Shown here: positions 30,127-40,407 of the stretch, in pieces | Layout of the letters: each line of letters starts with the position of its first letter | How positions within the stretch are numbered: position 1 is the first letter of the stretch | Assembly (NCBI GenBank): GCA_034401135.1 | Contig: JAWZSP010000002.1 | Span: 5,270,001 to 5,334,000 of the forward strand | DNA length: 64,000 bases | Direction of reading: 5' to 3' | Source: Volutella citrinella | Lineage: Eukaryota > Ascomycota > Sordariomycetes > Hypocreales > Nectriaceae | Translations under genes and position numbers: made by a program | Notes under the pieces: generated by a model | The model's database searches: none | What the model was told of the DNA's origin: nothing | Seen by the model: the letters and a program-made list of their open reading frames with translations, nothing else

Positions 30127-31505
30127 TTATTGCAGTATCAATCGACCCAATATCTCCTCCACGCGATGTTCAGGGTCAATTTTCCCTCTGACACAATCCT
30201 TCTCACCAACGTGAAACCAGTATCCTGGACGCCTCTCTGCCAATCCAGCCGTGCTCCCAATGTCCTCCGTCTTGCCACTTCCTGGATTCGCTGGTATCTC
30301 TCTCCAGCATCTCACTCCGCCCAGCTCTCGGTCTCGCTGCAACCTGGTCGCCTTGAGTCCTTGCCTTTGAATCAGCTTGTCCCGAGCGGCAGCGAAGCAT
30401 TCCGGACTATTTATCGTAACAATGACGTCTGTTGCTGGCGAGATCATCATTTGTTCAAAAAGGTCATCCAACGCGAGCAAAATGTACATGGTCAGCGATG
30501 TGGTATGCCCAACAATCTCCCCGTATACAGAGAGCCTTTCATCGATGTCGTCGGATATGCCATCAAATACGCCTTTATGCCTCTTCGGAATAGTTAGGCG
30601 GAGAAATTGCAAAGCTGGAAAGACGGCACCTTTAGGCCTCTCAGTCATCTCGGCATGTCCTTTGAATCCCTGCCTTAACGCAACAAGGTCTGAGCTCCAT
30701 TCAATCTCGGAGAGTTGATCATACAGAGGTTGGCCATTGGTAATATATCTTGAATACCACGTATAAGAACATCAGAAGACAGGTTGATCGTATTGAGCCC
30801 GTAAAGCACAACGATGGCTTCCAAGTAGCTACAGGCCATAGGTCAGCACGACAGTCAGAGGAGAAAAGGGAGCGGCACTTACGCTTGGCGACAGGTCAGT
30901 AACCAGCCCATGACGCCAATGCAGCACTTTTCAGGCCCTTTTCCTGGCCAGCTCGAACACTGCGTCGATTCCGAGCCATGCATCGTCTCCGACCCATCCA
31001 AACAAGGGAGTCTGGAATGTACGTAGGTGGAATGCCTTGGCCAATTAGGCTGCCTCCCAAACGAGAGGGGCTCATCGTCGGGAGGTGAGGCGTGACAGAC
31101 ACAACCATGCCATTCCCATTTGCCTGGTTTTCCTATGCTCTGGACATATTCGAGACTCATGTGCAGGGTGTGTCCGTCAAAGGCATGGAACAGTATTTGA
31201 CGCCTGACTTCTGGCGGTAGTCGACCAAAGAAGAGATCAGCTCGCGGAGCCTTCTGCGATAAGGTCATAGGCAGTGACACAGCGGCGGTGTTGGTGTTGA
31301 TGAAATTTTTCTTGAGCCTCTCCTCCTGCTTTCTTGCTCGCCGCTTCTCGAAGATGGGTTTTATGTACCAGCGGTAGAAACGTTTCACGATGTACATGAG
31401 TAGCCAAAAGGGCGAGGCGATGACGACGACGGTCCAGAAGGTGCAGTTCAATGCTCGTGAGCAAGGGGGGCGATGAATATGCCTCTCGCCCTGGTCGTCT
31501 GCCAT
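30127..31505 (-). pseudogene. DUF7730-like fungal protein with a frameshift
   Basis: Exon 1 (31505-30883) has one membrane helix ('FWTVVVIASPFWLLMYIV') and then the family core 'LFFGRLPPEVRRQILFHAF', 'CCIGVMGWLLTCRQA'. A 54-nt intron (30829-30882) joins it to 'YLEAIVVLYGLNTINLSS' and 'DVLIRGIQDILPMANL'. At about 30715-30735 the natural frame breaks: homology-like sequence resumes one frame over as 'YDQLSEIEWSSDLVALRQ' and runs to a stop at 30127. Without a frame change the first frame ends within about 15 codons. One indel, or an assembly error, explains this. The function of the family is unknown. It converges with the small secreted protein gene. Confidence 0.68.
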
Positions 31506-32150
31506 GGTACGTTTGGCGTCTGGTATTTGTGGACAAACTGGAGCTATGTTGCCGTAGGTCGCTTGTCGAGTCTTGCGCTAAATGTGAAGTTACTTCGGGC
31601 GCAGAGGTGTTTAATCCTGTGCTTATTGATGATGATAGACACAAATAGGGCTTGAGTGCATCACAACGCTGGCCAAGGTTTTGGACGCTGAGCCCCGCTT
31701 GTTGGTCTGTTGGTTGTTGGTCCTAGGACTCATGCAGCCATGCACAGCCACGTCGGAGGGGACAGGGAATATCAGCAATCCGCCGAGAGTGAGGCCACCA
31801 GCAGGGCCAACACGAGAGATGCAGAGGACCTCGGCTATGGCCAACAGCCCAACCACTGTGGCCTGATGAATGGTAATCCAATCGACCAACTGCGCCAACT
31901 TAGCAGGCCCTTAACCAGCGCGTGCGGTGTCCTCAGCCCGGACTATAGGTACCAGTAGTGGCCTAGACACCAAGTTAGTGGCCGGACCCCGCGGTACAGT
32001 GGGTTAATGGTGGAAACATAGGCACCTGAGGGAGCGCATTCAGGCACAGACCAGGTCCCCGCCTGCACGCAATCTTCCCTTTGCAGCCCATCGCCATTCA
32101 TGGGGCATGAATGATCAAATATACACAATATATCATGTGGCACTGCGTAT
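31506..32150. other. Intergenic region with a transposon-end-like sequence
   Basis: About 645 bp without a credible gene. At 31946-32005, near the 3' end of the next gene, TAGTGGCC occurs twice, followed by GGACCCCGCGGTACAGTGGG. This layout is typical of the terminal repeat of a cut-and-paste element. No matching partner end was found in the window. Confidence 0.35.
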
Positions 32151-33032
32151 TTATGCTGACTCTGACGATACCGGCTTGCCACATCTACCCCCTACCCACC
32201 AATGCCGTGGAAACTCCATTCCCCATTTCGTAGTAAGGGTCCTCAGCTCATCCTGAGTTCCAGGAACAACATTAATAAAGATCCTCCCACTCGTTCCATG
32301 GCTCATACAGGGCTCGGAGTGAACAGCCCCGAATTCTCTTCCAACTCTGAAGACTGAATACTCGCCTGTCGGAGCTGATTCTATACCAAACGGCTTCAGA
32401 GTCATGGAGAGCTCATTGCGTACAGCATCTGCTGCTGACGCGCAGCCGACACAACGAATCGATAGGCATTCATGATCTGTACTCACAGCTTTACGAGCAT
32501 GTTCCTGCTGATGCCGAGCAGATTCTTGATGTCGTAAGGGAATAAACAGGGTTGATGGGCCTAGGAGGGTAGTGCAGATCTTCCAATTGGTTCCGGAACG
32601 TGGCGGGTCTCGACGATACTGGGATTCGAGTCCCAAACGAGTACCGGGCAGAATTCCGTCGGCAGTTTCGGCGAAAAAGAGCTCATCGGTATGCCACCTC
32701 GGATGATCGAATTCGTGAGTCGGCGTCGTAGCGCGTATCGTCAAGAAGTAATGGCGCAAGCCCTTTTCAACAAGTTGGCCATTGACATGGCTGAGGAATG
32801 AAGTGAACTCGGAGCGGATAGGGCGAGTAAAAATTTCAGACTCGAATTCGTAGAAGCTTGTCGGCAGTGGTGAGTTTGGATCGGTTGAACTGAGTGAATC
32901 CAGTATTGGCCCGCAGTAGCACCAATAAGCTGCGCGATTGACGGTGATGAAGTCTTGACATTGGCTGTCTGGGTTTGTTTGGTACTTGATAAAGACGTAC
33001 TCTTTCTCGAGAGCAGGTTCTACAGTCACCAT
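32151..33032 (-). CDS. Hypothetical protein with HxD..H motif (possible DUF1826-like)
   Basis: A 293-aa single-exon protein. A central block 'HPRWHTDELFFAETADGIL' supplies H114-x-D116. 'WKICTTLLGPSTLFIPL' follows, and near the C-terminus 'GREFGAVHSEPCMSHG' gives H238 before 'GRIFINVVPG'. This spacing resembles the DUF1826 pattern (HxD, GPGT, H-S/R-x-P) and, more loosely, a metal-binding facial triad of 2OG/Fe(II)-type folds. The assignment is by eye and tentative. Start context and full-length composition support a real gene. No signal peptide or membrane segment is seen. Confidence 0.65.
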   Translation of the reverse strand: MVTVEPALEKEYVFIKYQTNPDSQCQDFITVNRAAYWCYCGPILDSLSSTDPNSPLPTSFYEFESEIFTRPIRSEFTSFLSHVNGQLVEKGLRHYFLTIRATTPTHEFDHPRWHTDELFFAETADGILPGTRLGLESQYRRDPPRSGTNWKICTTLLGPSTLFIPLRHQESARHQQEHARKAVSTDHECLSIRCVGCASAADAVRNELSMTLKPFGIESAPTGEYSVFRVGREFGAVHSEPCMSHGTSGRIFINVVPGTQDELRTLTTKWGMEFPRHWWVGGRCGKPVSSESA

Positions 33033-33706
33033 GCTGTCGTCTCAGAGAACTGGCCCATCAGTTGTTGAAGTCGCTAGAGGAAGATGAGGGGAAAAGCGAA
33101 GTCCTTCGGTCCCGTCAGCGCGGTGACTAAGCAGTATGAAACCGTACCCCTGCTTCCTGTTAGAAATCTGCAACTGGCCTCTTTATAACCTAACCTACAC
33201 CCTGAGAAGTCCTGTGATATTGCTGGGTAGGTACCCCCCGCAAGCCCTGGGGACGGGGGGCGGGTTTTGTATATCGAACCACAGCGAGTCGAGCAGCCGA
33301 GGGGACGCACCAGACACAGTGTCGTCGCCGTGGATGTGGTTGTCGCTGCTGTTGCTGGATGGCGTGCTAGAAGTATGCAATCTCTGCTATGGAAATGGCT
33401 GCTACTACCGTCATCGCAATGCAAAAGTCCAACCCCGTCATTATTGCCGATGGTGCTTTCTCTCGTCTCTAACACACGCATAGTTAACCTTAATTAGCTT
33501 AATGTATCTATAAATACGGCTTCTCCCCCCTGCCTTAGTTGCTTCATGGCTGCAGCTTACGGTTCACAGATGCAGCACCAAAGCCGGAGTGGTCTGCAAA
33601 AGCCAGAATCAGCATTCAAGGTTTTCACCGGCAATACCGTGTATAAAGGTCAGCGCGCCCGCCCCTCCCTCAGAGGATTGTCACTGACGCTGCAAGCAAA
33701 GCCAAG
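33033..33706. promoter_or_regulatory. Divergent promoter region; TATA near 33509
   Basis: A 674-bp spacer between divergent genes. TATAAATA at 33509-33516, followed by a C-rich leader, is a plausible TATA box for the downstream 2EXR gene (about 190 bp from its ATG). No other gene is seen. Confidence 0.4.
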
Positions 33707-34750
33707 ATGGCGGCGACCACGTTCCCCAAATTTGCTCATCTCCCCCCAGAACTGCGCTGCAGAATCTGGGAGCTGGCATCGACCAGCGCTGGCAGCGAGC
33801 CCAAAATCCACTACTACTCGCTATTCCATACCGACAGCGCAGGCAACCCGCAGAGTTCGCTGCAACAAATGATGCACGCGTACACCCCAGAACCCATGAA
33901 GCCGCCCAGTCGAAATAGGAGGTATATCACAAGACCTCCTGCACTCTACTCGCAGCCATCAGAGTTATCTTGGACCACCTTTAACCGCTTTGACTCTCTG
34001 TGGGAGGCTGGCCTTTGGACTGCTTGCAAGGAATCTTACGCCGCCATTCGGCGATTACGGAACAACAGCCACGGCGTCCATATGTTCGTGGCGCACCACC
34101 ATAACGAGGAGAAGGTCCTCATGAGCATCCGCTCCAAGCGAGACATCATTTGCCTTCGATTTGCACCACAGGATCGAGCCCCAGCTGCCGTTCGATGGGA
34201 CGTCCTGCTCACCCACCTGCCCTTCTTCCGCCTCCCTCGCGCATCAGACATCAACATTGCCCTCGAGTTTGACGACAGCTGGGCACTCCGCTGGGATGAG
34301 AGTCGAGAGTCACGGCTTGCATTTCTTTCTGAACCCTCCGCGAGAGGCCTAGCAATGCGAGCTTTTTTTGCTTGGCAGAGCGGCGAGATCCCAAGGAAGA
34401 GTCGGCTGTGGCTTATTGACAGAAGCATGAAACTGCCACCAAATTACAGTATTAAGCATGGCGATAGGTTTCGCTATGTTTCAGACCGGACATACGATTC
34501 ACTATTCCCGTGCCAGCCCGAATGGTATCATGTGTTCTCCGATGGAAAGGATACGTATGCTGAAGGATACAACTACCATTGCCGCAAGGACGGGAATAGT
34601 TTGATGTGTCCACATCATGTGCCAGTCTTTACATTTCTCTTCAAGCTGCGGTCATTCCACTTCCCTTGGAATCAAAAAACATACCATGTGGACACACCGA
34701 CGACTCGGGAAAGGTTTTTTCGAGTAATCCAACCGGTGTCGGATATCTAG
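33707..34750 (+). CDS. 2EXR-domain protein
   Basis: A 347-aa single-exon protein. The N-terminal 'FPKFAHLPPELRCRIWELA' is the diagnostic start of the fungal 2EXR domain (F-x-x-L-P-x-E-[LI]-R-x-x-I-W). It is followed by 'ITRPPALYSQPSELSWTT' and 'GLWTACKESYAAIRRL', the usual 'ACRESR'-type helix. The C-terminal half is Trp/Tyr-rich ('CQPEWYHVFSDGKDTYAEG'). 2EXR proteins are numerous in filamentous ascomycetes and have no established function. The frame is intact and the length is typical. Confidence 0.88.
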   Translation: MAATTFPKFAHLPPELRCRIWELASTSAGSEPKIHYYSLFHTDSAGNPQSSLQQMMHAYTPEPMKPPSRNRRYITRPPALYSQPSELSWTTFNRFDSLWEAGLWTACKESYAAIRRLRNNSHGVHMFVAHHHNEEKVLMSIRSKRDIICLRFAPQDRAPAAVRWDVLLTHLPFFRLPRASDINIALEFDDSWALRWDESRESRLAFLSEPSARGLAMRAFFAWQSGEIPRKSRLWLIDRSMKLPPNYSIKHGDRFRYVSDRTYDSLFPCQPEWYHVFSDGKDTYAEGYNYHCRKDGNSLMCPHHVPVFTFLFKLRSFHFPWNQKTYHVDTPTTRERFFRVIQPVSDI

Positions 34751-35919
34751 GCAGTCGTTGCGAAGGATGGACAGAACTTTGACAGGCAGACGTCGAAACT
34801 ACAGAGTACAAACACTTACTACTAGACTAGTAGGTAGTAATAGTAGTAACCGGCGCTGTTCACCCCCAGTTCAGCTTACACTCAGTCGCCATCACCGCCA
34901 CCGCCCACCCCCTTAGGCGAATTCACTATGGCCATGCCGTGACCGAAAGGCCTAAGCCTCGTCTTGACCCGCCGAGAAAAACCCCATCCATTCCTGGTAG
35001 TTCTGCACTCGCTCCTCTATCGCGTCTTCGTCCGCCTGTCGAGCGCTCTCGTCCTCCTGGTCCTTTGCTGACGTGCCCTGCCGCGCCGAGGTCGGCGGCA
35101 TTACGCTGTCCACTTCGCTTCGTCTGTGTCTGTGGCGTGAACACTGTTGGCCGGATGTGGCTCCGCATTTCCCTGGCACGGGCAGCTTCGGCCCTTGGTG
35201 TAGCCATCGCTCGGGTTACGATTCGTCTGCGCTTGGTGGCCTTTTGCCGATTCTCGCCTCGATTCTGTCCCGTCCATGACCTGCGTCAACAGTCAACAAG
35301 AGTGAACCTTCTGATGCTTATTCTACGGCCTGCAATAACAGCGCCTGGCCATCTTCATCTTGAGAATCCACGGCAACCCCGCGGCCAAGGTAGTGGCGCC
35401 TTGCCGTATTCGACAGCTTGCGCATTCACGGCAGCGTTATTGGCCCGATCCCAAATTACCAATGGTACAGTGTAACGCTGTCCAGGTATAGGATAATTAC
35501 TACGTGGCGGTCGGGCGTTCCGGTGTGCTCAAGGATCCTGAAGTGTCGGCTCCCCTTCGGTATTAGAGGCTACCTAACCCCTGTCAAATTTTCTGACATG
35601 ACCCAATCGTCCACTGCCAATTCCAGCTGAACGCCAGCGTTGTGTGTGATCCGGAGTGGAGGCCGCTTACATCTTGGCACCCACTTTAGGCCTTAAACGA
35701 GGAAGTCAACAGACTATGGACAGCATGCATAACGCTTGCTAGGGAATTCTGCAAGCCACAAAATGATGACTTGACTGCGTGCCATCATAATCATCATTAT
35801 CCCTCCCACTCTGTATTATTCTACTCTTCCTCAATTCTTGGATCCCTTTCTCCACGTATTCACCGGCACCCACTCGTTTCAACTACTGCACCTGCTCACT
35901 ACACATCCATCTTTCCAAA
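34751..35919. other. Gene-poor stretch with a possible decayed coding remnant
   Basis: About 1.17 kb. On the minus strand, 35,290-34,926 contains charged, protein-like segments in different frames ('ATPRAEAARAREM' and 'QADEDAIEERVQNYQEW'). They could be the tail of a decayed transposase or regulatory protein, but this is not identified. A 15-bp near-palindrome CTACTAGACTAGTAG lies near 34,818. The last 100 bp form the promoter and leader of the next gene. Confidence 0.3.
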
Positions 35920-36780
35920 ATGAAGCTGTCGACGCTTGTGCTGCCGCTCACAGCACTCAGCCAACGCGTCATGGCGGGGCCCTGTCGTGCAAGCACGAGA
36001 TCACCGACTACCTCGCACACATGGACCACCGGCTCGGATCCGACGTCTGTCCCCAGTACTGCTGAGACTGTCACCACCGCTACTGCGAGCGCGTCAATGT
36101 CCCTGGATGAGTCGACAACGATAGACACGACCGAGACCGAGCCCACTGCTACTGTCACCGTGGAGCCCACCACCACAGCTGCGAGTTCGTCGAGCTCTCT
36201 GGATGAGTCGACAATGATAGACACAACCGAGGCCAGCACTACAGCTACCGCCACCTTCGATTCTACCACCACGTCCCAGACGACAACAGCCACTACTGCA
36301 ACTCCTGAACCCCCCACTGAACGAAACTTTGGCTTTGAAAATATTGGGTCACTGGCTCCGTGGGAAAGGTTCTTCGATTACGGCGACCTGTCGATTGAAA
36401 CAGTCCAAGTCCGCAGTGGCCGCCAGTCTGGCAAGATACTTACCACCTCGACCATCAGCAATGGAATGCAGCTACAATTTGGCCCGGTTTTTGATGAAGC
36501 AGAGTATGACAATATTTATAATTTTAGTATGTGGATTCGGCAAAGTAGCCTCGCCTGTAAACAACTTTGGGCCGGTTGCACCTGTGACCCTCGTTGTGTT
36601 CAAGGCCCATACCGCCCGATAGACGGCACACTAGCGGTGGACAACTGGGTGAATATAAAAACGGAGTGCGCCCATTGGGGTGGAATAGGCTTTTTGGGTA
36701 CCGAGTGTACTGTTGGAGGGGAGATATTCATTGACGATGTCGAGTACAATAAGACTGGAAGGAAGAGGACACAGGATTGA
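35920..36780 (+). CDS. Secreted Ser/Thr-rich protein with C-terminal carbohydrate-binding-type domain
   Basis: A 286-aa single-exon protein with a signal peptide ('MKLSTLVLPLTALSQRVMA'). A Thr/Ser/Ala linker (about residues 25-130) contains two imperfect copies of a unit with 'LDESTTIDTTE' / 'LDESTMIDTTE'. The C-terminal domain of about 150 aa starts 'RNFGFENIGSLAPWERFF' and has four cysteines and 'EIFIDDVEY' near the end. This is the pattern of galactose-binding/CBM-like jelly-roll modules. The architecture parallels the mucin-like gene at 20.5-22.0 kb, suggesting a shared family of wall or secreted adhesion proteins. Domain naming is inferred. Confidence 0.78.
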   Translation: MKLSTLVLPLTALSQRVMAGPCRASTRSPTTSHTWTTGSDPTSVPSTAETVTTATASASMSLDESTTIDTTETEPTATVTVEPTTTAASSSSSLDESTMIDTTEASTTATATFDSTTTSQTTTATTATPEPPTERNFGFENIGSLAPWERFFDYGDLSIETVQVRSGRQSGKILTTSTISNGMQLQFGPVFDEAEYDNIYNFSMWIRQSSLACKQLWAGCTCDPRCVQGPYRPIDGTLAVDNWVNIKTECAHWGGIGFLGTECTVGGEIFIDDVEYNKTGRKRTQD

Positions 36781-36863
36781 TGAGCAAGTGACGAAATGAT
36801 AGTCGAAGTATAGAGGATTATCCTTGCTTTTAATTTTGTAACTATCTATCCCTATTCCGCAGT

Positions 36864-37398
36864 CTAGAATAGCGCAAAACACACAGCAGCTGCAACTATA
36901 GACATCGATACGGAGTAGCTCGAAGCGCTATTACCTTGTGCAGTCGTCTGGGTAGCAGCAGCACCACTGCCACTAGTTGAAGTCGCCTTGGTAGCAGCTG
37001 TATTTGCAATCGTGCGGGTAGCAGGAGTTTGAGGAGTGCCAGAGGTGCTTGGCTCGGGCTTGAGGTTACAATTCTGAGCGAGCGATTCGATGCCTTTGCT
37101 GTAGTGCTTCCAAACGTCCTCGGTATTGGCGCAGGTCAAGCAGCGGCTGTATTGCTCCTTCCAGTCGGTCGAATCGCAGAATCCAGAAGTCTCTGCTAGG
37201 GTCATGACAAGGCCTATACAGGGGTTAACAGTATGATTATTATCGCCATTATAAGGAGCAGCTATGCTTACCGCAGTCCTCGTGGCATTTGTACTTTGTA
37301 CCGCCAGCCTCAGGCTGCTGGCGCCTTTCGTGTTCAGGAATTGACGCCGATACTATGGCACTAGAGGCCAGGATAGCGTAGGTGACAGGGAAGCGCAT
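36864..37398 (-). CDS. GPI-anchor-type cysteine-rich surface protein
   Basis: Exons 37398-37272 and 37213-36864 with a 58-nt intron give 158 aa. There is a signal peptide ('MRFPVTYAILASSAIVSAS'). The Cys-containing core reads 'KYKCHEDCG', 'CDSTDWKEQYSRCLTCA' and 'SLAQNCNLKPEPSTSG', six cysteines in all. A Ser/Thr-rich stretch follows, then a hydrophobic tail ('SMSIVAAAVCFALF') preceded by small residues, the profile of a GPI-attachment signal. Such four-to-six-Cys GPI proteins are common on ascomycete walls. It converges with the previous secreted protein (83 bp apart). Confidence 0.8.
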
Positions 37399-37530
37399 CT
37401 TGTAGAAAATGTGAAGAGTAGGTTCAATAGTAGAGTTTAAGCAGGTATTGACTCTGCTGAAAATGGTCAGGATGTACAGACAGCCAGACAGTGGGAATAA
37501 TGAGGTTTAAATAATGATCAAATCCTCCGA

Positions 37531-37658
37531 GCTCAGATGATCAGATAAGATATACCGGCAAGAACCATTCCGGCGCGTGCTCTTGGCGTGCTGAGCTTAG
37601 ATGATCAGATAAGATATACCGGCAAGAACCATTCCGACACATGCTCTTGGCGCGCGCG
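37531..37658 (+). repeat. 64-bp tandem duplication
   Basis: Two adjacent 64-bp units, 37531-37594 and 37595-37658, share the core AGATGATCAGATAAGATATA and CCGGCAAGAACCATTCC. They differ at only a few sites, mostly transitions. They lie upstream of the GPI-type gene and contain a GATAAG core each. Confidence 0.8.
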
Positions 37659-39269
37659 CTGGGTAAGGGGCCAAGTCGAACCATTACCTGACCTCGTGAT
37701 GCGCTTTTCCAAGACGGGCTCACCAACGGTCCTTTGACGCGCGTAGGCTTCTCGGCGTTTACAGCCAAGGCTCATCTTGACCCCACCCTGACGTACCGAA
37801 TCTTGCGAAAGAGGCGGGCATGCTGGTTTGCCGAGAGCCCCACACTTTTACGAGCGCTTCGTCCAAGCCGAATTTCCGACTCGCCAAGCAATAAATACGA
37901 CAGGGAACATTGAACGCTAGAGCCAAGGTCGGAGCGCGAGCACGCTGGGACTGACTGACTGTTGAATCGCTGATTGAATTGACCAAGATGGACAATAACT
38001 AGAGCCTTCTGCTAGCAGTCAGGGTGACAGGGTGACTGGCACTTTCATTATCTCACAGTAGCCGATGTGGTGTTTCTTCTCAACTCAATGCTAACAATGG
38101 TAGCTCGGCCTCCATAATGGCTGCCTGTTTTCTTCATCAAAAATCGCCATCAACACTGCACCCCAGTTGGTAAACCCCAGTATTTGATCAGATGCTCTGT
38201 AGTCCGCATGCACCACTCTCCCGAACAGGATCAGTCCCCCGACCTCGGCCACTACGACACGCTCAGAGTACTCCGCCAAGACGCGAGTGATTAATTGACC
38301 CTAGCTACTTCACCGTTTCTCAGCTTGGCTGGAGGAGAGCGACAGGATACAGTCTTCTCTAGTAGGAATGGTCGGATGTACCAATTGACACGCTGACAGA
38401 TGCTATAGGCAGAACGTGCAACAATTTGGGGGTGGGGTTCCTACCGTAGTGCCCAGCGCGCCATATTAGCCTGGTGGTTGGTTTGCCGACGCCCAGCAAT
38501 TGACACTCGTGATTACGGGGGTAGGAACCCAGCAGTGGCGATTGTTTTCTGATGAGCCGTGTACTACTTGGCTCCCGCCACGGCATCACAATGTTATTAT
38601 CAATTCTCAGCGGATTGAGGGTACAGAAAAGATCGCAAATGACCTGCTTCGAGAGCGAGGTTGATTGTATTCTTCGCGAGAACATCTGGTTTTCGCCTCG
38701 GAACTTCTCGCTCATAACTTTTGTCCACTGCTGCTTCCTTATACTGATAAAAATAACTACGTCTAAACCCCAGTCTTGTCATAATGGACCGTCGCCAGAC
38801 TGTATTAGACTTGCGGCGTAGGACTTAGCTAATCCGGACATTGGGTGCCTTGCGATATTCATGAGAGGCCATTAGTCAGCTGGGTCAGGACCTAGCTGAA
38901 CTATGCAACCGGGATCAAAATGGTCCTGGTAGCATCTCTAGACAGAGTCTTTAAGGGTCGGAAACAGCCTAGTGATTGGCAACTGCCCACCTTCTGGGAC
39001 TGGCTCAGCGATTGGACGAAAGGGCGCCAACGGAAATAGTGAAACTTTGAGACGAAATGTCTAGATCGTATTAACGAGGTTCCTAATATACATTCCTCCA
39101 AGGCGGATAGGTGATATGCAACACACGTTAGAACGAGCGTACGAGGCAAGCCCACCTCAAGAGCCAAATCCACGAGTGTCCGACAAGCAGTCATCTCAAG
39201 TAGGGCCGTTTCTAGACCTGGCTACCTTCGTCCTTGAAACGGAGGCGGCACTACTGTGGTATCACGCTG
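37659..39269. other. Gene-poor transition zone before the AT-rich block
   Basis: About 1.6 kb of normal base composition without a recognisable gene on either strand. Open frames are short and overlap on both strands. Composition turns abruptly AT-rich at about 39,270-39,300. Confidence 0.45.
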
Positions 39270-40407
39270 TGTCGGATCTAATAATAATATTATATTCTAT
39301 ATATACTTACCCTGCTTCTTATAGAGGTTATATATTATTATATAAGCTAGTTATTTATATAATATACTCTTACTAAGAATAAGGCTTATTTATATTATTT
39401 AAGCTATAAGGTCTGTATTTATTTATTTTTTTAAAAAGATATATATCCTTTACTTAATTATAAGCTTAGTTTTTAATTAAGCTTAATATACTCTCTTAGA
39501 CTAAATATTATAATATTTAAATAATTTTAAGGCTTATTATTATAAAAATTTATAGTTATAAAAAGTAAAATATAATAGCTTTTATATATTATTTATTTAT
39601 AATTATTATTATTAAATAAAATATTAAAATAGCTATTTTATATATAATAAGAATAAGTAAATAAGTATAATAATTATATAATTTAATAATATATATTATT
39701 ATAAATTATTATACTTAGTATTATTATTTATAAGCTATATTTATAAATATTTTTACTTTTAGCTACTTTTTTACCTTTTTTTTTTTAATTTTATATTTTT
39801 CTTATATATTATACCTTTTTATATTATATTATACTTTACTTAATCTAGCTTATTAATTATATATATAATAGACTTTTTATATTAATTTTTTTATTATTAT
39901 TACTTTTATTATATTATATATTTTTAAGCTTTTTAAATAAGTTATTTAAAATATATTTACTAACTTTATATAATAATTTATTTATTTTATTTTTATTTAA
40001 TATACCTCTTAGCTTATAAGTTTTTATAAGCCTTATTTAATTAATTTAATATATATTTTTTAATTTAAAGCTTATAATTCTTTTTTTAAAATTAAGTAAA
40101 TAAAGCAGGACCTTAAGTAAGTATTTACTATCTTCTTACTTATTTTTATATTAATACTTAATAAAAAAAGATAATATAAAGCTAAGTATAAGGCTTACTA
40201 AGTGTATAAGTATACTAAGCATGCTACTATTATTAATAAAGCTACTGTTACTATTAAAGCTGCTGTTAAAGCTACTATTATTAATACTATTACTATTATT
40301 AATTTATAAGTTTTTTTTTAAAATTATATTTATTTAATTTAATACTTATTTTAATATTTATCTTAATTAAATTTATTATTAAAAAGTCTCTTACTTTATT
40401 ATATATC

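Noticed and set aside
34926..35475. Overlapping plus- and minus-strand frames
   Set aside because: Both strands are open because of local GC bias; the plus-strand frame is Arg/Pro/Leu-rich without a domain, and only the minus-strand remnant is mentioned.
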